From contig VYZB01000036.1 in assembly GCA_013397455.1 (NCBI GenBank), forward strand, positions 3,132,954 to 3,196,953: 64,000 nt of DNA, read 5' to 3'. The position numbers and the translations under genes were made by a program. Positions 1 to 12,739 of this stretch are shown here, piece by piece (position 1 is the stretch's first letter; the number at the start of each line of letters is the position of its first letter). Source of the DNA: Crotophaga sulcirostris. Taxonomy: Eukaryota; Chordata; Aves; Cuculiformes; Crotophagidae. The notes below the pieces were generated by a model, which did no database searches, was not told where the DNA came from, and saw only the letters and a list, made by a program, of their open reading frames with translations.

Positions 1-1297
1 CTACGAGCCTGTTGGCTGCATTATGTAAGCAAAAACATTATGAAAATCGTATTTTACCCGTTCTACATTACATTATTTTTGAAACACACACCTTTGAACT
101 ATCTTCAAACTCTTTCTCATAACTATACTTCTTTTTTAATGTTTTAATTCCAGTACTGAAGGGTTTATACTTTTCTACCTCAGGGGTTTTGATTTTCATT
201 GGTATTTCATTGGGGGTTGTTGGGTTTTTACAACACTGTCCTCATCTTTGCAAGGTACTTATAAATGTTTCCCACGTGCATGGTCTTCACATTTTCTCTT
301 TATTTTCCCTGAAATTATTTCATATTTCTTTAATCTGCTGAGAATCATAAGTTAGAACTCTCCTACTTTTATTATTACTGCCTACAGGTTTTTATTACAG
401 GTATTTTAATAACATATGTACATTAATAACCAATCAAAGCAAGTCAGCAGTCTCCTGGATGCAGAAGAAATCTGACTTATTAAGGTGACGGAGTTATGGA
501 AATCATATCAACCTTAGAATACAAAAAAGCACCACAGAACATCGCATATATGGAAAAAGCCTACCAGGGCATTTCACATGTGCACTGGATCTGGCTGAGA
601 TGAAGTTAATTTTCCCCACAACAGCTCTCACACTGCTGTGCTTTCTATTGGTAGTTAGAAAGGTGGTGACAACACACCAGTGCTTTGACTACTGCTGAGC
701 AGTGATCACAGCATCAAAGCTGTCCCTTCAACATTCCCCCTCCCCCAGTAGGCTGGGGAGTGACAAGATCTTGGGAGAGGACATAAACAGCATAAAAGAT
801 CCAAAATGACCAAAGGGATATTCCCTACTCTATGGTGTCTGCACAGCAATAAAAGATGACAGAAAGGAGCAGGGTGGGACATTCGTTATTGACATTTGTC
901 TTCCAGAGCAACCACTATGCATACTAAAGCCCTAAGTCTGCTGATAGGAAGAAGAGAACAAATTTGTTTTCCTTTGCTTCTACAAGCAGCCTTTGCTTTT
1001 GCTTTATTAAGCCGCTTTTTAATGACCCACAAATTTTTCCTGTTTTCTCCCCCTACCCTGTTGTCCTGCTGAGGAGGGGGAGTGATAGGTCACCTTGGTG
1101 GGCCTCTGGCATCCAGCCACAGTCAGCCTACAACATCATATTGCACATTCCAGTCCTTTTGTTCTGAAAGATTTGTCAGTGGTTTATGCATCTGCTCTAC
1201 ATAACTCTCAAGTATCCTTGTCAGTCCAAGAGCAAATTTTAACTCATGCAATTGGACATCGTGCAAAATAATCTCATCTAGACTCCCTTTCCCAAGA
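1..1297. other. Noncoding AT-rich sequence
   Basis: No gene recognised. The stretch is single-copy in appearance, with T-rich runs near its left end and a slightly GC-richer patch around 560-1150. Short open frames here have no recognisable domain and look like chance frames. Confidence 0.7.
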
Positions 1298-1361
1298 AGG
1301 ACTGGACCAGATGGTCTTTCGAGGTCCCTTCCAATCTAGGCTGCTTTGTGATTCTAAGGAA
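1298..1361 (+). mobile_element. CR1: CR1 LINE 3' tail fragment (sense)
   Basis: The segment contains the run GGACCAGATGGTCTTTCGAG, followed by GGTCCCTTCCAATCTAGGCT and a degenerate TGTGATTCTAAGG octamer tail. This is the highly conserved 3' end of CR1 non-LTR retrotransposons, read on the plus strand, with the 3' end at the right. CR1 copies end in short ATTCTATG-type units instead of poly(A) and are usually 5' truncated. Only about 60 bp remain, diverged from the usual form, so this is an old 5'-truncated insertion with no coding capacity. It helps assign the window to a bird or close relative. Confidence 0.82.
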
Positions 1362-3426
1362 TCCCCACCTTTTACAGTGGAAAACAAAATTAATATCCAG
1401 AAACCTTCTTGATCTTCAAAATGTATGTCTGTCATTTTTTTAAATTTCCTCTTACATACTTCAACATTTAAATTTTCTTTACTAGCATTTTCATTCTGAG
1501 TGTATTCTCCTCTTGCTCCTAGGTTCCTTAGTCTTAGAACCTACCTTGTGCTTTTTGTAGTCCTTCTAGAACCTTGGACTATTCTTTTTATTATTGATAT
1601 TTTCTTTATCTTATTTCTCAAAAAATGGAAAACCCAAAACCCCTACATTTGGAGTGGGTTTGTTTTGGTTTTGTTTTTTTCCCCCACATACAGAAAAACC
1701 TCTCCCTTCCTGGAAAGCTCTTTCTGCTGTCCTGAGGACACAGCACAATACCCCTCAAAGCAGGATCAGTTAATATTTGACATATTCTAAGGCTCTTAAC
1801 TTCATATGTTACACGGTATCAACTCCATTCATTTTTCCCCTAATAACTGTAAGGGGTTTTCTTAGCTGTAAAATATGCCTTTGTGCTTTACTTTCTTTAG
1901 GAATAGATTGCCTGGAGAGACTCTGGAGTGTCCGACATGCTAGAAAATAATTTGTCAGGAATGGCAGGGATATAATTGATTCTATCTTGGCCAGGGAAAT
2001 AAAGAATATGACATTTTGAGGTCTTTCTGTTAAACCCTGGATTCTATTTCACTCCCTAATTACTAATTATGCTCTTCTCTCTTCCCATGAAACTCTTCTG
2101 CCATTCTTTTCATCCTCTGCATATTATTTTATTCATTCTATACCAAGTCCTGCTGTGGACCTATGAACCACACAGCCTTTTTTTTTCACTGTACATATCT
2201 TCTCATACAGACTTTCTTCCTTCTGAGATTAATCATTCCATTCTCTGTCATTCTGCTGATTCTGGATTTTTAGGTTGTTTTTTACATAAGATTCTGACTA
2301 TTTTTTTTGTGAAAAGGTCTTTAATTTCATAAAGATTCGAATCCCTTACTTTAGTTTTCATTTTATGGTATGATAATGGCTTTGCTATGCATTACTTTAA
2401 AAGGAAAATATCCTCTGAATATGTTGGGTTTTATTTTTTACTAGGAAAGTTTCTAATTAATTTTAAATCTTCCTTTCCTATACAATAGTCTGTGACATAA
2501 CCTAAAACCTTATATCCTCTCCAAGTAAGCTCAGAAAACTTTTTAACCTTCTTGAGAATCAACTCCTTTTATATTTCTTTTTTTTTTATGATTAGTAGCT
2601 CATTTCCACTCCCAAATATTTTAGATTTTATTTTGTAGCTCTGTGTTTGATGAGAGTTATCCTGATTGCATCTATGTAGTACTAAGGATTTTCCAATTTC
2701 TTACTGATTTTTGACAGTTAATATTTGATAAATCTGACAGAAAGAGCACTAATTTACCAAAAACATTTTATTTCCAACTAGTTTTCCTGTATATTATGAT
2801 TCTCCCAAGTATTTTTTCTCTGAGGAAAAAAGTTGTCAAAAATCCGCCTTCCATAAGGCATCCAGTCCACAGACAAGGTAGAAATTGGAAAGTTAAAGGT
2901 ATCATCAGTGTTTACAGACTACATCATCTTGCCCTTGTAACTCCAGTCACGGACATTCGCTTGTTGCGATAACCCCACGTGTGGTCTCCTTTCTTTTTCA
3001 TTTAGGCTATAAGACTGTTAAACATCACACAAAGACAGAAATACATAAATTATGAGATTTATTTTGTATTGGGTCAATTAATTTCCAAGTCAACAGCAAA
3101 GCCTAATGACTGGTGTCATTTTAGTCTTTTCTGCATCTTGCTTTAGAGATAAAGCTTCGTTTTTCAAGGTTTAAAGTGTTTTTGACTGATTAAAGTCTTT
3201 AGACTTGATACAGGACATCTGGGTGAAACTTGGTGGCCTCTATTACATGTGCCATAATAAATGATCTAGCCTGGATTTTTGGCTTTATCTTTTACGAAAG
3301 TCTCAACATTTATTAAAAACTGAGTCCCTATCTTGAATCTAAAGTCTTTAAAGTCAGGAAAAATTATTCAGCTCCAAATTCTGTGGTTATATCTACAAAG
3401 ACACATAGTTGAACCACAGTCTTGAC

Positions 3427-3448
3427 TTTCAGTCACCCTTGACTGAAA
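3427..3448. repeat. Perfect 9-bp inverted repeat, 4-nt loop
   Basis: TTTCAGTCA, then CCCT, then TGACTGAAA: the two arms are exact reverse complements. The sequence can form a compact hairpin or cruciform. No gene or terminator context explains it. A stem of this length can occur by chance in 64 kb. Confidence 0.75.
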
Positions 3449-5175
3449 ATGATTGACAGTGAGGACTGGCTAATTGGTGACAAGACTTTGAAATCTGTTT
3501 CTGTGACTGACAGCAGGTACTCACAGGTCAGAGGTCTTGTTGCCTTGACCAGAACCTTGTGTTCGGACAACTTGAGGACCAATCACTGCCCAATGTCTCA
3601 CCTCATTGCAATTGAACTAATCTCAACTCATTTTTTATTCCAGAAGTGTACTACTACCATACATATTCTATTCAGAGAAAACATCTGTAAACTATTCCGT
3701 TGAGGGGCATAAGTTTTAATGAGAAAAATAAAGGGAGAAAGTAATGTTGAGATAAGGATCTCAATATTCAAGATTGCTAGACAAAAAGGCGAAAGAAGCA
3801 TCACTGACTAGAATTTTAAACATATAGAGCTAAAATATAACTCCTAATCAGATTATCCTGAGCATTAATGGTGAAGAAATAACATTGATAAACAAAGGAA
3901 GATTTGGCACATGAATATAAGATAAATATACTGATTTTTTTATTTAAATCATTTTTAAGAATTGTTGTGTCATATTTCTTTTGTAAACCTGTGACAAAAG
4001 CCACTTTTGGGTATTCTTCTGGTGCTTATTTGCTTTTGATAAACTTCATCAATAGAAAGTGTTGAGGGTTTTTTCATATACAATGAGGGTTCCAGTTTAA
4101 ATTAGAAATGTGTCCCACCATCTATTTTGTACTTCTCTTTTTAACATCAGCTTGACAAGATAAAAATAAGGAGATTAAAGTTAAAAAAAGGAAATTAAAA
4201 AATTGATACTTTCTCCAGTTTGGGGAATTTTGTGTACCCTCCCAAATAGGCCTTAAAGTTGTAAGCACTTGAAGAAACAAGTTGGCAGAATTAAACATTT
4301 ACATTGTATTGTATTTTGGCAGATTGAATTAATCTGTCTATTCTCTATTCAGTGACTAAATACAGAAATATAGAGAAATTAGGTATTACTTGAATTAATG
4401 AAAGGAAAATTTCATCAGTATTATGCTGTTTATAAGTTCAACTTGTCTTTCTTGTGCAGATTGGTAAAAAACAGAAAGGCATATGAAAATTATAGTCTTG
4501 ACAAAATGTACTTCCAGTTCAGATGTTATGTTAAAAATTGGACCATCTCAGTTTGCTTGTAGATCTAAACCATAGTAGGAAATGCAATTATCCTTGCCAA
4601 TATTTCTTCCTAAGACTTCATAAGTTTTACTCCAATGTTTGACAAAATAACCTTTGTGCTGTATCAGGATATGTTACTAAGTAGCTTGGATGAGCCATTA
4701 CAGAAAAACTCTTCCTAGACCTCTGGCCTAAAAGTTTCCCTATGGATTTATTAAAATTCCTCACACTAATCCTAGCTCCTAGTCCTTACTTTACCCTAAG
4801 TATAATAATTCAGAGGGGAAAAAAAATTATACAACTAACCATTGTTTAAAAGTTAGAAGGAATTATTTTGTTTTGTTATTATCACTAAAATCGTTATAAC
4901 AGACTGTTCTATACATGGATTCAGGACAGTGTCCATCTTCAAGAAAACCTATATAGTACTTAAACACGCAGATAATTCTTTTTTAAGTTAATTACTAAAT
5001 TGCCCATTCTGTCTAATGTGACAATTTATGTGAGCAAAGACTGGAATGCTCTGCAAAGAATGCAATAAAAATACTCCCCTGTATTTTTTGTGGTCGAAAA
5101 GTGTGGAGAGTAAAGTAGGTTGAATTGTTTTAACATGAGAAGAGAGTTATAAATGCTGTTATTGCAACAATCGCT

Positions 5176-5194
5176 CTAGGGCCACCTGCCCTAG
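5176..5194. promoter_or_regulatory. 7-bp palindrome spanning a CACCTG E-box
   Basis: CTAGGGC, CACCT and GCCCTAG form a perfect 7-bp inverted repeat with a 5-nt centre. The centre and first arm base create CACCTG, the E-box type bound by SNAI/ZEB and E-proteins. On the minus strand the site reads CCACTAGGGC, a partial CTCF core. It is a GC-rich spot in AT-rich surroundings. Function is inferred from motif resemblance only. Confidence 0.25.
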
Positions 5195-6467
5195 TGGTCT
5201 AGTAATTTATAAACTATGAAATATGACACATTCCCTCATCAAAGAAGGGGAACATATTTGGTATAAAGAAGAGATAAAAGACACAAAATCATAACTATTT
5301 CATGGTGGGATTTCACATTCGTTGTCTAAAACTAGAGTTTCTTATGCAAATTAATTCTGTTGGCTTAGAGACACACAACATATGCAGAAAATCCAGGCCA
5401 TTCCTGGTAAATTCAACAAATTCTGAATCTCACATATCACAGTGCAACGATGCTCATTAGCAGTGAATAGGTTCTAAATTTTCAGTATGTAAATGTGAAA
5501 AGACAATAAGTGTCTTAATGAGGATGAAGATCCTTACTGTCAGGTTTTTTTTATAAGTATTGATGAAACACTGAGAACATCAGTTTTTTCAGTTGGTGTC
5601 CTTACTAAATCAGAACTCATGTTAATGATTGATTGCTTTTAGAAGAATGAAAATCTGTGTCCCTAAGTGTACTGCTCAAGCAAACATAACGGGTTGTGTT
5701 AGTCTGTGTTTGTAAAGCAATGACTCCTACAAAAACAAATGTGGTAGAGAGCAACGTGCATAGTGCACAGAAAACTCAAGAAAAAAAAATATTCTTGCTG
5801 TATATTATAAGTAATAACATTGAATTGTGCAATGGGATTTTTTTTTATTATTTTTAATGGATCACGGATGTGTTTCTGCGAAATACTTATTAGTTGGAGC
5901 AGTGCTAGATACCTAGTAATTCCAGTGACGCTCCAGTGCTGGTATAAGCTGCAGAGTAGAGTGCAGTCAGTGAATTTCAATAAAGAAAACTTCACTGCAG
6001 TGAAAGTGATTTTAACAGGCTGTCAAAATACCTTTTCTATTAAATTCTGGTTCTTATGCTGCACGCTTCATTCTAATTATTGATTCAACCTATCAAAATA
6101 TTAATGTTGAGCTCTAGATACCCCTTTGCAATCTAAATAAATAAAATTTCACCAAAAGGATCAGTTTATTGAGGGTCTCCTAGATGGATGTTACGTTTTT
6201 TGTTGTGGATGTGAATAAATGGAATGGAAAGGATTAAATGCCACGTAAACTGGAAAGTATAGGAGTGAGTTTTCACAAGGGAAGCAGATAGAAGAATTTA
6301 AAAACAACAACAAATATGCGTTGTTTTCTGTCTAGGCAAAATATGTGTTTGTTGAGGTAACATTTCTTAGTAGAGTTTGCTCCTAATGCTGCTGTTGATA
6401 GAGACTGGGTCAAGAATGTGATTCTTTTGAAAATCAACTACATGTAGATTTTTCCATTTAAGAGATA

Positions 6468-6491
6468 TATATATAAGAGATCTTATATATA
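6468..6491. repeat. AT-rich 10-bp inverted repeat
   Basis: TATATATAAG, loop AGAT, then CTTATATATA. The arms are exact reverse complements. AT-dinucleotide content makes it prone to cruciform extrusion and polymorphism. Nothing suggests a gene function. Confidence 0.75.
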
Positions 6492-6781
6492 AACAGGTAA
6501 TGTTTTATGTTGTAGCTGTCAGAAATCCTGCACCATTGCATTTCTCTTCAGTAAATTCAAGATTTAAATTATCATGTGAGTCTACTACTATGAAAACAAC
6601 CAGCTCAAGTTACTTTCAGGGTCTGTGATGTCCCCTGTATCCCCTTGTTTTAATTATGCCTTGCAAACTTGTATCTACATGACAAAACTGAATTACAGCA
6701 ATTTCTTAGAAGAACTAACTATATTTCTAGGCACCTGGGGGAAAAAAAAAGGGAAGAATAAATAGCAAAGGCAATGGAAAT

Positions 6782-6801
6782 TGACCAGGTCTGACCAGGT
6801 C
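6782..6801 (+). repeat. Two-copy 10-bp tandem duplication
   Basis: TGACCAGGTC is present twice head to tail with no mismatch. It is a short recent-looking duplication. The unit contains a TGACC half-site like those of nuclear receptors, but one word is not evidence of function. Confidence 0.7.
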
Positions 6802-7702
6802 TTCAAGGAACATTTGAAATTTTTATGATTTTAATTTCTGCATACCTAAACCAACATTCTCAGATCATATCTAATAATCCTGGCATTGCATGAAGGGGAA
6901 AAGAGTGGGGTTTACCTTGGACATCTGTTTTTCAGAGCACAGCTCCATGGCTGGGTACAGACAACTCCACATATGTAGTTTTCATGCACTGGTCTAGAAC
7001 TGCATAATGGCATTAGCATAGTATTCAGTGTAAACTAAGACATCTGTCATCTTAGGTCAGTTGTAACACTATTTTGCTGTGGCAGTCCAACTCAGAACCC
7101 AGTCACAGTGGATACATACCTTCTGCACCCAGACATGTAGGCTTATCTTCAGGCAATGTGCCCTAAATACCGAATTCCTAGCAACGGGATTTCATATTTC
7201 TGTTCTTTGGAAGGAAATCAAACTTTGCTCTTCATATAAGTTTCTTGTAACTTTTATGTCTGGCCAAAACAAAGAAAATGTCTTCTCTGTCACTGGAATT
7301 CAATTCATTTCACGTATCAGCTAATTAAAAACTACATACATATGTGACAGGAAATATACTTCATGTTCAGTTGTAACGGGTTTTGTGAAACTTCAGTTGC
7401 ACACACCATCAATAGATCTCAGTATTTCCACTTTAATCTTAATATCCTAACATCTTAGCATGTTCATCAGAAAGAATACAGTATTTTGATTCAGTTCTTA
7501 GGCAGCCTATTATCTGAAGATTAGAAAGTGATGATGAAATTGTTCTTATGAAAAGGAAAGAGACTATTTCTCCTGCACTATAAAAAATAATCATTAAGAG
7601 GTGTGGGAAAATGTGCAATATAAGGAACATACTTATTGTGTTTGGCTAATAAAAAAGCCCCAAACAACTAACTAAAAGCTAGCTGAAGAGTGATCTGAAA
7701 TT

Positions 7703-7715
7703 TGAACTTTGAACT
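7703..7715 (-). promoter_or_regulatory. DR1-like nuclear receptor motif
   Basis: TGAACT, T, TGAACT; on the minus strand this reads AGTTCA, A, AGTTCA, a perfect direct repeat with one-base spacing. DR1 elements of AGGTCA or AGTTCA half-sites are the known targets of HNF4, COUP-TF and RXR/PPAR dimers. The match is to the motif class only; no neighbouring promoter is visible. Confidence 0.25.
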
Positions 7716-9594
7716 TTTGGCCTTAGCTATATCATAGGATACAAGGCAGTTCCCCCAGAAACAAGGTGCAATTTTCTGTCAGCATATAGCAACTTCTAGG
7801 CACAAGGAAACCAGCCCTTGACAAAATTCAGAGGGAACATCTGTTCAAAGAACCTACTTGGAAAGCAGCCCAGACATTTGGACAAACCTCAGTTCAGTGT
7901 CCAGCTGCTGCAGTGCCAAAATATGTAGGAGAAAAAAGGCAGGAGAGAGAAGCAATGCTGGCTAATACATTTAACATCTCCCCGGACTCTCATGACTACA
8001 AATAAGTCGAATTATTTACTAGGGAAGACACCAAACACAGAAACAGAGCAAGGCTCTAACTTAGTTGGTTTCCATGGAGCTAAAAATCTTTCTGAATCAG
8101 TAAAAACTGAGAGCACCGAGAACATAAAATATGATTATGAACTATGACTTGTCCCAATTTATAATATACAGAATTGAAAATGTCACTTTCTGTAGTCATT
8201 GATCAAATTGTGTCAAAAGTAATTGAGGGCATCATTTCAGACAGTAGTTAAGAAGTAAAGCAAAATTTTCAGTGCCATATACATGGGAAGTATGCAAATA
8301 TTATGATGAAGGTCACTTTTAATACTGCACAAAAATAATTTGCAGTGCAACTAAGAACTTTCAGATTCGATATGCAAATTTCCAAAGTTTTCTTCACAAG
8401 TAAGAGTGGGAAGATGGTGATGGAGTAGGATATAAAATAAAAAACTTGAGAGAGGATTGTTTAGTCACTGTGCTACTGTGTTACACTGTTACCAAGGCGA
8501 AGACAGTTATACAGACAGGATGCTTCAATTAAAATCTGTATTTTCATAGCAGAGCAGGATGTTGATTTAGGCCAGGCTGGTATAAAGTGAATCACTGCTA
8601 AATTTTTATCATGCCTGAAATACATTTTCTGACTTTCTAAGGCATTATCTGCCTGAAAGATCATGAGCTGGCCTTTTCGTTACCTTTGGTTAGAGTTGAT
8701 TTGATATAATGATTTGTGGTTTCCTGCACATGAAAACTGTGGTGTATGGCCTTTAAACAGTTCTCTTCTTCTCCCTGGCCAGACCTAACATATAAAGATT
8801 TAGGGAGAAAAAGGTAAACAGAATTCCTCCACAAATCTCCTTTATCCAAAACTCCCTCCTCTGTTTCTGTTCACTACAGAGAAGTCCTTATTCACATCAC
8901 CCCACTCATCCACTGCCGTTAGTTTGAAGTCCCAGGCAAAACACCCCATGGTTATGCTAAATGCCTTTGGTCATCCATCTTTAACTCCAAGGCATATGGC
9001 TGCCCTCCTGTCAAGCCCGCAGAGCTAGGGAAGGTGCTCCTACTGCCCAGCTGTGTCTCAAAGTTTTGTGGTCTTGTTGCCAGGAGGAATTCTAGTGGCA
9101 GATAAGTGTCTGGATTTTGGTATTGGACTTTTCCATAAGGCGATTTTGCATTATCTTCCCTCCTCATCTCCCACCCCGATCTCTCTCTGAGGGGCTGACC
9201 ACCTCTTGGCTACCATGCTGCTTCCTGAGGCCTCTTCCCAGTACTTTTCAGACAGGTTTGTTATGCCTTGGACATCACATATGTGAAAAGGTCTAACATT
9301 AAAAAGCATAATTAAAACAACTCAGTAGCCTTTAATTTATGTATGCTGCTATTTTGGGGTCCAGAGTTAATAACAGCAAAAATACAACTATCATTTATTT
9401 TCTTTTTCTTTTCATTAGGCCAAAGAAGAGCAAAATTATAGTTTGTTAGGTGTACAAATAATACATGCTTGAATTGTAGCAGCACTGACAGCTCCTATTT
9501 GACTAAGCCTCCCTTTTAACAAGCCATACTAATGCATAATCTGAATCATCCTGCAGAATCAAAAGTTAAAATAAGTTCATATCAATGAAACAGA

Positions 9595-9745
9595 CTGCTG
9601 GAATGGGGTTTAGCTAAGAAGTCAGGCAGCTGAAAGGAAACAGCAGTGGTTCAATTGTCAGTGATTCAGTCGAAACTGCAGTAATTACTGGTACATATTA
9701 AATATATTGATTCCTCTTATCATGACAATAATCAGAAATAAATAT
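9595..9745. promoter_or_regulatory. Candidate noncoding regulatory element
   Basis: A repeat-free stretch containing a perfect 12-bp palindrome, CAGTAATTACTG, at 9679-9690. Its centre TAATTA is the classic paired homeodomain core. Several CAGTC/TGATTCAG-like words lie nearby. The texture resembles vertebrate conserved noncoding elements, but conservation cannot be seen from one sequence. Confidence 0.22.
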
Positions 9746-9850
9746 TATGTTATGGACGGCTGTTGACAAACCTTACCCTCCTGTATGTCAAGCTGGTCAG
9801 ATGTAATCCAACTCAAATCCTGAAGTCATACAGCTGCAGCGTAACATCAG

Positions 9851-9874
9851 TGGGCCTGGGCCTGGGCCTGGGCC
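9851..9874 (+). repeat. (TGGGCC)4 hexanucleotide repeat
   Basis: Four exact copies of TGGGCC, 24 bp, in an AT-rich neighbourhood. The phase-shifted unit GGCCTG is the one expanded in human NOP56 (SCA36), though nothing links this locus to that gene. The run also satisfies a G3-N3 four-tract quadruplex pattern. Confidence 0.9.
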
Positions 9875-12739
9875 AGCCAAAGTACCCTTCTACAGGACAC
9901 CTGGATTTGACTGAGTCTTTTGGAGTAGACATGTCTAGACTAGTTCTTTGTTGCCTTGTACAAAGATTGCAGAAAACTAAAGCTAGCTCTGGCTTAAATG
10001 ACTCTTCGAATCCCAAATAGCCCAAAGTTATCTTATTTTCCCTGCTTTGCCCAGATCTTATGAAACACATTGAAATTTCACATGATTTCCATCTGAAACC
10101 ATTAAAAAAACCCTCTTGAGCAGACAAAATTTAGCCAAGAATGTCCCCAAAACCAAACAGACTTCAAGAAACACGTTTGCAAACCCTCACAAACATCTGG
10201 ATTGTAACAAAAGACAAATCTAGCAGATTTAGCGAAATGCCAGCATTTGTTAAAGACATTTCTTGTAACTGTAAACATTTACTTGCTTGATAGACAGCAT
10301 CTGTTACTTTTTCATGAAATTTGAACATAAATTCTCCACTTCCTGGATGGTTTCACAACGTGATGGCAACCTCCCTTTTGTTTTTATTCTCATTGTCTTG
10401 CCATATTTTTATACACCAGATCAGTCTGTTACAGATTCAGAAAAACAGTCTCCTGGGACATCCAGCAGTAGTCCATTTTGCCTTGCATTTTTTCTCCAAT
10501 TAAGCCTGTAATCCTATGAGTGAATGAATCTAATACAGTTAATCAGAACTACATGCATTCAAATCACTGGTGTGAACAAACGGTAATCCAGTTGTGTTAA
10601 AGATCATTCACGGAACTGTTAAGACCAGCTAAAAATGTAGAATTTGTAAAATCTTAAAAATGGGAGGGAAGGAGATCTGGATTTTCTGAGAGGAAACTTT
10701 ATAGCATCTAAAACTGCAGATTGTCTGCTCACTACTAGCAGTGTGCTGGGCTGGCACCCAAAACCAGAGAAATGTTTTCAATCACTGTCAGTGCCATTGT
10801 AAGAATAGTAAGCAGCTGATAAAGGCCTTTTGATCTATTTCTTCCAAGCCTGCTATTAATCGTCTTTTGTCCATCAGCATATATATTATTTGAATGTATA
10901 AATCCAATACATTTTAAAGATTAGCCATCACAGAGAAAGAGAAAAATTGTTATAAAATATTTCTATTACTCTTCTAAAAAAACAGTGGAAATAATGCAGT
11001 AGATATCTTGACTGCTCTGTTCTACTTCCTTGTACTGTAACAGCACTTGGTTGTACAGGCAGGAATAACTCTTTCCACTCTGCAAGCTGAGTGAATGCAA
11101 GAGGAAAGGATTATTTTTTTTGCTATACAGGTTAAATGGCGAAAGACTCAGCTTTTTAGTAATTCAAAGCCTAATTAAAATGAAGCTGTACAGTAAGACT
11201 TCTAATTGTTCACATCATACAGACACCAGATCTCATCATCATAAGCCTCTACACAGAATACACTCCAGATGTTGGAATGTCTCATGTGCTGTCCCATGCA
11301 CATACAATGATATCCAAACTCTTGTTTGGTTGGTTGGTTTTTGCTCACCAACATCTCTGAATCTCATTCTTCAAATCCAAGCTACATTTTCACAAAGAAT
11401 TTATTTTGAGTAGAAAAAAGAACAAATTCATTTTCTGAAAGGACTGCTTCACTGAAGTGATGGCAACATCATCACTGGCAACTGATGACTTGGTTTAGTG
11501 AAACACTGCTGCAACTTGAAAACTGCTTTTACTGCTTTGGCTAAGAAAAGACATGTGCTGAGCAACATATTGATAGTGTTTTCTTCTCATTTGGGTTCAT
11601 GTCTATAATCTGGGATTATATATTATATGTATTATGTGAGCAATATGATTGCATCTCATAGTGTGCATCAACAACAAGAGGTAATTTAATTTATAAGATA
11701 TTATTTGAAGGAGAGGAGAAAATAAATCAGTACAATGTGCAGGCTGGAAATAGATTTGCTGTTTTGCTTTTGTCTCTTGTGTTTACTCCAGGATGAATCA
11801 GTACATGTTTTCATTTTTCTGAATACTATCTTTACAATGACATTACTTTATCTGTTCCAGCCATCTGAATTTACCCTTAACGTAAGTAAATTTCAGGTCA
11901 CACTGGAAGAGTATGTACAACTGGCCAAGGTGTTCAAACCTCATAGTGATTATGAAGTTTTGTAATGACAGACTTTCAGGAGGTCTGACTTTCAAAGAAT
12001 TGGTCATTCCTAACGTGGGTTTAGTAACTCTTTTGCCTATAACTAACTGAAATTGCAATACAAGATGTAAAGAGTCATAATCTGCTCAAGTAAATGATGA
12101 AAAGAAGCAACACTTCCTACTTATCTTATTAAAGATAATTAGATTGTTTAAAATACATTAAGTTGGCAGTTTTTTAAGAGATAGGTTAGTGGTATCAGTA
12201 ACATTTCTAAGATCTGAATCAAAACTGTTGATCTCAAGGTTGCATTCTCCAAGGTTCAGACTCAACATCTACTCGGGGTTTGATACCTCCCTGAGAACCA
12301 AGGCAATCAGTTTTTTTAACATTACTAAGCATTACTAAATATCGCTGTATATTTGAATTATGGATAGCAATCTGTTAGAAACTGATAGCAGTCACCTTTG
12401 GCAAGTAATGATTTTCAGCGACTGTTAAAATAAATTAAGACGGTAAGAATTGTGTCAGGATGTTTCCCAATAGACCTTGGAAAACACAGACAAATAGTTT
12501 ATTTACCTATTGTATTTAATACATAACAGTTTCCACTAAAAGTAGATCCACAGACACAGAGGCAGAAAAGTTATTTTTTAGGGACTTATTGAAGTTGATA
12601 TAAACATTTGCATAAGAACTGTCTGACATAAAAGATTCTGAGATTTTATAAATTAATCTACAAGAACTTTGAAAATTGTATGAAGTACGAAATATAAACT
12701 GAGGTCCAACACAAAACTAATGAGACTGTTCCTATAACT
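9875..12739. other. Noncoding sequence
   Basis: No gene recognised. The segment around 10810-10930 is repeat-free and enhancer-like in texture, but no specific motif decides it. A donor-like ACGTAAGTAAAT at about 11880 has no convincing exon before it. Confidence 0.6.

Larger units (their letters stand above)
1362..9594. other. Noncoding AT-rich single-copy sequence
   Basis: About 8 kb without a recognisable gene. Open frames are short, scattered on both strands and lack domains. Octamer-like ATGCAAAT words occur near 5345, 8290 and 8370. A somewhat GC-richer patch lies at about 8870-9250. The short inverted repeats and the nuclear-receptor-like site inside this block are listed separately; otherwise nothing stands out. 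Confidence 0.65.

Noticed and set aside
11735..11965. Plus-strand frame containing an AACGTAAGTAAA donor-like word and an AG acceptor-like site
   Set aside because: The donor lies inside the frame and the flanking translations are ordinary AT-rich chance sequence.
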